NCBI RefSeq assembly: GCF_049994355.1
Contig: NZ_CP188257.1
Location: 372,001 to 436,000, forward strand
Reading direction: 5' to 3'
Source: Angustibacter sp049994355
GTDB taxonomy: Bacteria > Actinomycetota > Actinomycetes > Actinomycetales > Angustibacteraceae
DNA length: 64,000 nucleotides
The number at the start of each line of letters is the position of its first letter. Within the stretch, counting starts at the first letter, position 1. The notes below the pieces were generated by a model that was not told where the DNA came from, ran no database searches, and was given only the letters and a program-made list of their open reading frames with translations. Positions 60,780-64,000 of this stretch are shown here, in pieces. The translations under genes were made by a program, and so were the position numbers.

Positions 60780-61772
60780 TCAGGCCCGGCGGGCCGCTTC
60801 GATCAGCGTCTCGGCCGCGGAGCGGAGCCCGCCGAGCTGGTCGAGCTCCTGGTCCTCGTGCTCGATGTTCACCGCCATGTCCGGGTCGACCTCGGCCAGC
60901 GCGGCCAGGAACCCGGCTCACCAGTCGAGGTCGTGGCCGCGGCCGACGGCGACGAAGTCCCACGAGGACTGCTCCGGCCAGCCGCTGAGGGTGTGTCGGC
61001 CGCCCAGGCCCAGCGAACCGGGCTGCCCCGTCGGGACCCAGCGGAACGCGTCGTCCAGGTTGCCGTTGATCCGCGACATCGGGTTGATCCGGGTGTCCTT
61101 GGCGGCGGCGTTGTAGACCAGCGAACCCAACGACCGCACTGCCTCGGTCGGGTCGATGCCCTGCCAGAACAGGTGGCTGGGGTCCATCTCGGCGCCGATG
61201 TGCGTCGCGGCGGTCTGCGTCACGAGCCGCTCGAGGGTGCGCGGGTTGAACACGATGTTGCCGGGGTGCATCTCGATGCAGACCTTGACGTCGGCGTCGG
61301 CCGCGACGGCCTGGACCTTCTTCCAGAACGGGATGGCGACGTCGTCCCACTGGTAGTCGCGGGTCTCCAGGAACGCGCTGTGCCAGGGCAGCGGGTTCCA
61401 CACCGGTCGGGTGGACGACGACTCCGACCCGGGCGTGCCGGACATCGCGACGACTCGCTTGACCCCCAGCAGTGCAGCGAGCTCGATCGAGGTCAGCAGG
61501 TCCTGGGCCTGCTTGGCGCCCTCCTGGTCCGGGTCGAGCGGGTTGCCGTTGCAGTTCAGGGCGGTCAGCTCGATGCCGGCGTCGGCATACTGCCCCAGGT
61601 ACTCCGAGCGTGCATCGGCGCTCGCCAACAGCTCGTCCACTGGCAGGTGCGGGCTGGGCAGGAAGCCACCGGAGTTCACCTCTGCGCTGGTCAGCCCGAG
61701 GTCGGCCAACGTCTTGAGTGCGGCGGGCAGCGGCAGGTCGTGCAGGCAGGCGGTGTAGGCGCCAAGCTTCAT
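60780..61772 (-). pseudogene. xylose isomerase-like TIM-barrel protein interrupted by an in-frame TGA
   Basis: The frame from ATG 61772 (MKLGAYTACLHDLPLPAALK) codes for a sugar phosphate isomerase/epimerase: VNSGGFLPSPHLPVDELL, MHPGNIVFNPRTLERLV, GAEMDPSHLFWQG, and VAVGRGHDLDW. Then a TGA (60918-60920) interrupts, and the frame continues for 45 residues of clearly conserved family sequence (DPDMAVNIEHEDQELDQL, RSAAETLIEAARRA) to a natural TGA at 60780. In relatives this place is usually WW or WT, so a TGG to TGA change explains it. The truncated 284-residue product would lack the last strand and helix. A sequencing error is possible. Confidence 0.75.
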
Positions 61773-61803
61773 GGCTGTTCCTCGGAGGTTGACGGGTATG
61801 GAA

Positions 61804-61862
61804 GACTAGACCGGTCTAGTCGCCGAGCATACGCGGCTACGACGTGCAAATGTCAAGACATT
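61804..61862. promoter_or_regulatory. LacI operator and leftward promoter
   Basis: GACTAGACCGGTCTAGTC at 61804-61821 is a perfect 18-bp palindrome with a central CG, the form of a LacI-family operator. Leftward, TTGACA (complement of 61851-61856) and TATGCT (complement of 61826-61831) can act as -35 and -10 with 19-bp spacing, so the operator would cover the start of the isomerase transcript. AATGTC-AA-GACATT (61849-61862) is a second inverted repeat, overlapping the -35. Confidence 0.7.
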
Positions 61863-61884
61863 CACGCAACCTGGTGGAGGCGGT

Positions 61885-62922
61885 ATGCCCAAGGGTGCAG
61901 GCGCACCGTTGCGACCGACCATGCGGGATGTCGCCGGGGAGGCCGGCGTATCCAAGGCGCTCGTCTCGATCGTCTTCCGCGGGGCGGCCGGCGCGAGCGA
62001 CGAGACCAGGGCCCGGGTCTTCGCGGCGGCCGAGCGGATCGGGTACCGGGCCAACCGGACGGCGAGCCTGCTGGCCCTTCACCGCACCCGCCACCTTGGC
62101 GTCGCCCTGCACATCGCGAACACGTTCCACGGCGAGCTGGTCGACGTCGTCCAGGCCGCCGCCGACCAGGCCGGGTACGAACTGGTGCTGAGCATCGTGA
62201 CCCCCCGGCACGACGAGACACGAGCGGTGGAGACCTTGCTGGAGTATCGGTGCGAGGGCCTGATCCTGCTCGGCTCGCTGCAGTCCGCGGAGGAGCTGGC
62301 CCGACTCGGCGACACCATCCCGCTCACGCTCATCGGGCGCAGTGACGCGCCGGGCAACGTCGACGTCGTGCGCAGCGCGGACGACGTGGGGCTGGGTCTC
62401 CTGGTGGACCACCTGGTTGGTCTGGGGCATCGCCGGATCGCACACGTGGACGGCGGCCGGACGGCCATCTCGACTGACCGGCGGCGTGGCTACCGCGCGG
62501 CGATGCATCGGGCGGGCCTGACCGACCGCGTGCTGGTGTTGCGCGGCGGACTCACCGAGCAGGACGGGTGGCGGGCAGCCGAGCAGCTGCTGCAGCTGCC
62601 GGAGCCCCCCACCGCGGTGGTCGCCTTCAACGACCACTGCGCGTTCGGCGTCCTGGGTCGGGTCCAGCGAGCAGGGCTGCGGGTGCCCGACGACGTCTCG
62701 GTGACCGGCTACGACGACGCGTGGATCGCCAGGTACGCGTCGGTCGACCTCACCACCGTGAGCCAGGACGCCGAGACCCAGGGCGCGTGGGCCGTGCAGT
62801 CGGCGGTGGCCCGGCTGGAGGGCCGCCCCGAGGGCCCCCGCGAACGCGTCGTCGAGCCGTTGCTCGTCGTTCGCGGGAGCACGGGGCCGCCCGGACGGCC
62901 GGCCGGACCCGTGGAGTGTTGA
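61885..62922 (+). CDS. LacI-family transcriptional regulator
   Basis: A 345-residue repressor starting at ATG 61885 after GGTGGAGG. The helix-turn-helix is PTMRDVAGEAGVSKALVSIV, then FRGAAGASDETRARVFAAAE (hinge helix follows). The periplasmic-binding-like effector domain has LGVALHIANTFHGELVDVV and DDVSVTGYDDAWIARYASVD. It is divergent from the isomerase-oxidoreductase unit and next to an 18-bp palindrome that is its most likely operator. Its inducer should be the substrate of this pathway. Confidence 0.93.
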   Translation: MPKGAGAPLRPTMRDVAGEAGVSKALVSIVFRGAAGASDETRARVFAAAERIGYRANRTASLLALHRTRHLGVALHIANTFHGELVDVVQAAADQAGYELVLSIVTPRHDETRAVETLLEYRCEGLILLGSLQSAEELARLGDTIPLTLIGRSDAPGNVDVVRSADDVGLGLLVDHLVGLGHRRIAHVDGGRTAISTDRRRGYRAAMHRAGLTDRVLVLRGGLTEQDGWRAAEQLLQLPEPPTAVVAFNDHCAFGVLGRVQRAGLRVPDDVSVTGYDDAWIARYASVDLTTVSQDAETQGAWAVQSAVARLEGRPEGPRERVVEPLLVVRGSTGPPGRPAGPVEC

Positions 62923-63029
62923 CGTCGGGCGAGGGGGCACGCAGCCTTGACGGACGAGGCCCGCCCAATCTGCATAGCACCCTCAGGTGGCCCGTGTTCG
63001 CTCGCCCGAGACCCGTGGGGGTATATCTG

Positions 63030-63926
63030 ATGCCAGTCGAGCTGCTTGCCACTTGCTGGACCCACACCGGTGATGCGATGCCGCTCGTCGGTCGGCACCT
63101 GAGCCCGAGGGACCTGCGTGCCAGGGCGCAGGCCGTGGCCGCTGCCGGCTTCACCGGTCTCGGTTTCACCATCCACGACCTCGCAGCCGCCGCGCCGACC
63201 TACCCCTTGGCGGACGTCAAGCGAATCTGCGAGGACCTCGGACTGGTCCACCTCGAGGTCGAGCTGCTCGAGAACTGGTGGACTACCGGCGGACGTCGTG
63301 AGGAGTCGGACCGGGTCCGGGCTTCGTTGCTGGACGCCGCCGAGGTCCTCGACGCACGACAGATCAAGATCGCGCCGGAGGTGGACGTCGTCGAGGGTGT
63401 CGTCCCACCGCTGACCGATGTCGCGCACTGGGCGGCTGAGCTGCACCAGCTGGCCGGGCAGGCCGCCGACGTCGGAACCCGGGTCGCGCTGGAACCGCTG
63501 CCGTTCTCCAACATCGCGGACTTCCGGTTGGCCGCAGAGCTCGTCGCGGCCGCCGATCACCCCGCAGCCGGCCTCGTGGTGGACATCTGGCACCTGGAGC
63601 GAGGACCGTCCACACTGGCCGATCTCGCGAGGATCCCCGGCGAGAAGGTGTTCGTCGTCGAGCTCAACGACGCTCCTGAACCGCAGTCCACCAACCTGTT
63701 CCACGACACGATCAACCACCGGGTGCAGTGCGGCACCGGGACGTTCGACCTCGAAGGCTTCGTCGAGACGCTGCAGAGCATCGGCTTCGCCGGACCTTGG
63801 GGCGTCGAGATCATCTCCGACGAACAGCGCCAGCGACCCCTGCAGGAGGCGATGGACGACACGTACCGCTGCACGATGGCATTGTTCGACAACGTGACCG
63901 TTGTCACTGACCCACAACGACTCTGA
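63030..63926 (+). CDS. sugar phosphate isomerase/epimerase (TIM barrel)
   Basis: A 298-residue xylose isomerase-like TIM-barrel protein. The start at 63030 (MPVELLATCWTHTGDAMPL) is preceded by GTGGGGG. Barrel motifs: FTGLGFTIHDLAAA, LVHLEVELLENWW, QIKIAPEVDVVEG, VALEPLPFSNIADF, GLVVDIWHLERG, VFVVELNDAP and GPWGVEIISDE; the Glu/Asp/His residues at the ends of the strands fit a divalent-metal site. It lies 107 nt after the LacI gene. It is a paralogue of the interrupted isomerase and might replace it. Confidence 0.88.
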   Translation: MPVELLATCWTHTGDAMPLVGRHLSPRDLRARAQAVAAAGFTGLGFTIHDLAAAAPTYPLADVKRICEDLGLVHLEVELLENWWTTGGRREESDRVRASLLDAAEVLDARQIKIAPEVDVVEGVVPPLTDVAHWAAELHQLAGQAADVGTRVALEPLPFSNIADFRLAAELVAAADHPAAGLVVDIWHLERGPSTLADLARIPGEKVFVVELNDAPEPQSTNLFHDTINHRVQCGTGTFDLEGFVETLQSIGFAGPWGVEIISDEQRQRPLQEAMDDTYRCTMALFDNVTVVTDPQRL

Positions 63927-63960
63927 CGCTCACGCTCGCGAGCCGCCTCGTGAACGTTCC

Positions 63961-64000
63961 CTACTCGAGCACCTCGGTGAGGGTGGCGCCCGCCGCGACG
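63961..64000 (-). CDS. end of a leftward gene cut by the window edge
   Basis: A frame open to the right edge ends at a TAG at 63961-63963 and codes for VAAGATLTEVLE at the visible C-terminus. Its position, convergent with the isomerase gene, fits a real gene, but 12 residues cannot identify a family. Confidence 0.35.
   Translation of the reverse strand, partial: VAAGATLTEVLE

Noticed and set aside
60918..60920. Selenocysteine or programmed readthrough at the isomerase TGA
   Set aside because: Relatives have Trp rather than Cys here as far as I recall, and no hairpin like a SECIS element follows; a nonsense mutation or sequencing error is simpler.

Overview
The window is 64 kb of very GC-rich DNA with strong G/C bias at third codon positions, many GTG starts, and operons joined by ATGA or GTGA start/stop overlaps. 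The gene content (SirA/NirA-type sulfite reductase with a cysteine leader peptide, GAF-ANTAR regulators, topoisomerase IB, Pls/PosA-family peptide synthetase, LPxTG-type wall anchor) points to an actinomycete chromosome. I cannot name a genus. I see no phage, transposase, plasmid or CRISPR signal.

Layout. 1-5 kb: end of an alpha/beta hydrolase, then a leftward operon encoding two proteins with the LQRxAGN motif of extracellular contractile injection system cargo. The larger carries a C-terminal PD-(D/E)xK-like nuclease domain and is followed by two translationally coupled candidate immunity genes. 5-12.4 kb: a tRNA Glu-Asp-Phe cluster, an aldo/keto reductase, a small zincin, a two-component system divergent from an ABC exporter, topoisomerase IB and an acyltransferase. 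12.3-16 kb: an SDR, a 96-nt palindrome, and a sulfate assimilation operon with a short upstream peptide ORF. 16-22.3 kb: a GAF-PAS-GGDEF-EAL protein, a DEAD-box helicase, a sugar transporter and a small secreted protein.

22.3-28.1 kb: a leftward cluster of acyl-CoA dehydrogenase-like protein, PIG-L deacetylase fused to a methyltransferase, GT2 glycosyltransferase, small ORF and 3-hydroxybutyrate dehydrogenase-like SDR; then a secreted matrixin-like protease and an AhpD-like protein. 28.2-32 kb: phosphoketolase and acetate kinase, which together make acetate and ATP from sugar phosphates. 32-36.9 kb: three ANTAR-domain RNA-binding regulators (two with GAF domains) among small genes, including a decayed gene missing its middle. 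36.7-45.8 kb: a methyltransferase, a DHFR-like reductase, a phosphopantetheinyl transferase convergent with an M1 peptidase/Pls-PosA synthetase operon, and a divergent CYTH-CHAD protein.

46-57.5 kb: one giant gene of about 3,730 codons encoding a secreted, LPFTG-anchored protein with 29 DUF11-type repeats, coupled to a small lipoprotein gene. 57.7-64 kb: a sugar or polyol catabolic region with two Gfo/Idh/MocA oxidoreductases, two TIM-barrel isomerases (one cut by an in-frame TGA), and GntR and LacI regulators, with a clear 18-bp palindromic operator. Short 3' antisense overlaps between convergent genes recur throughout.
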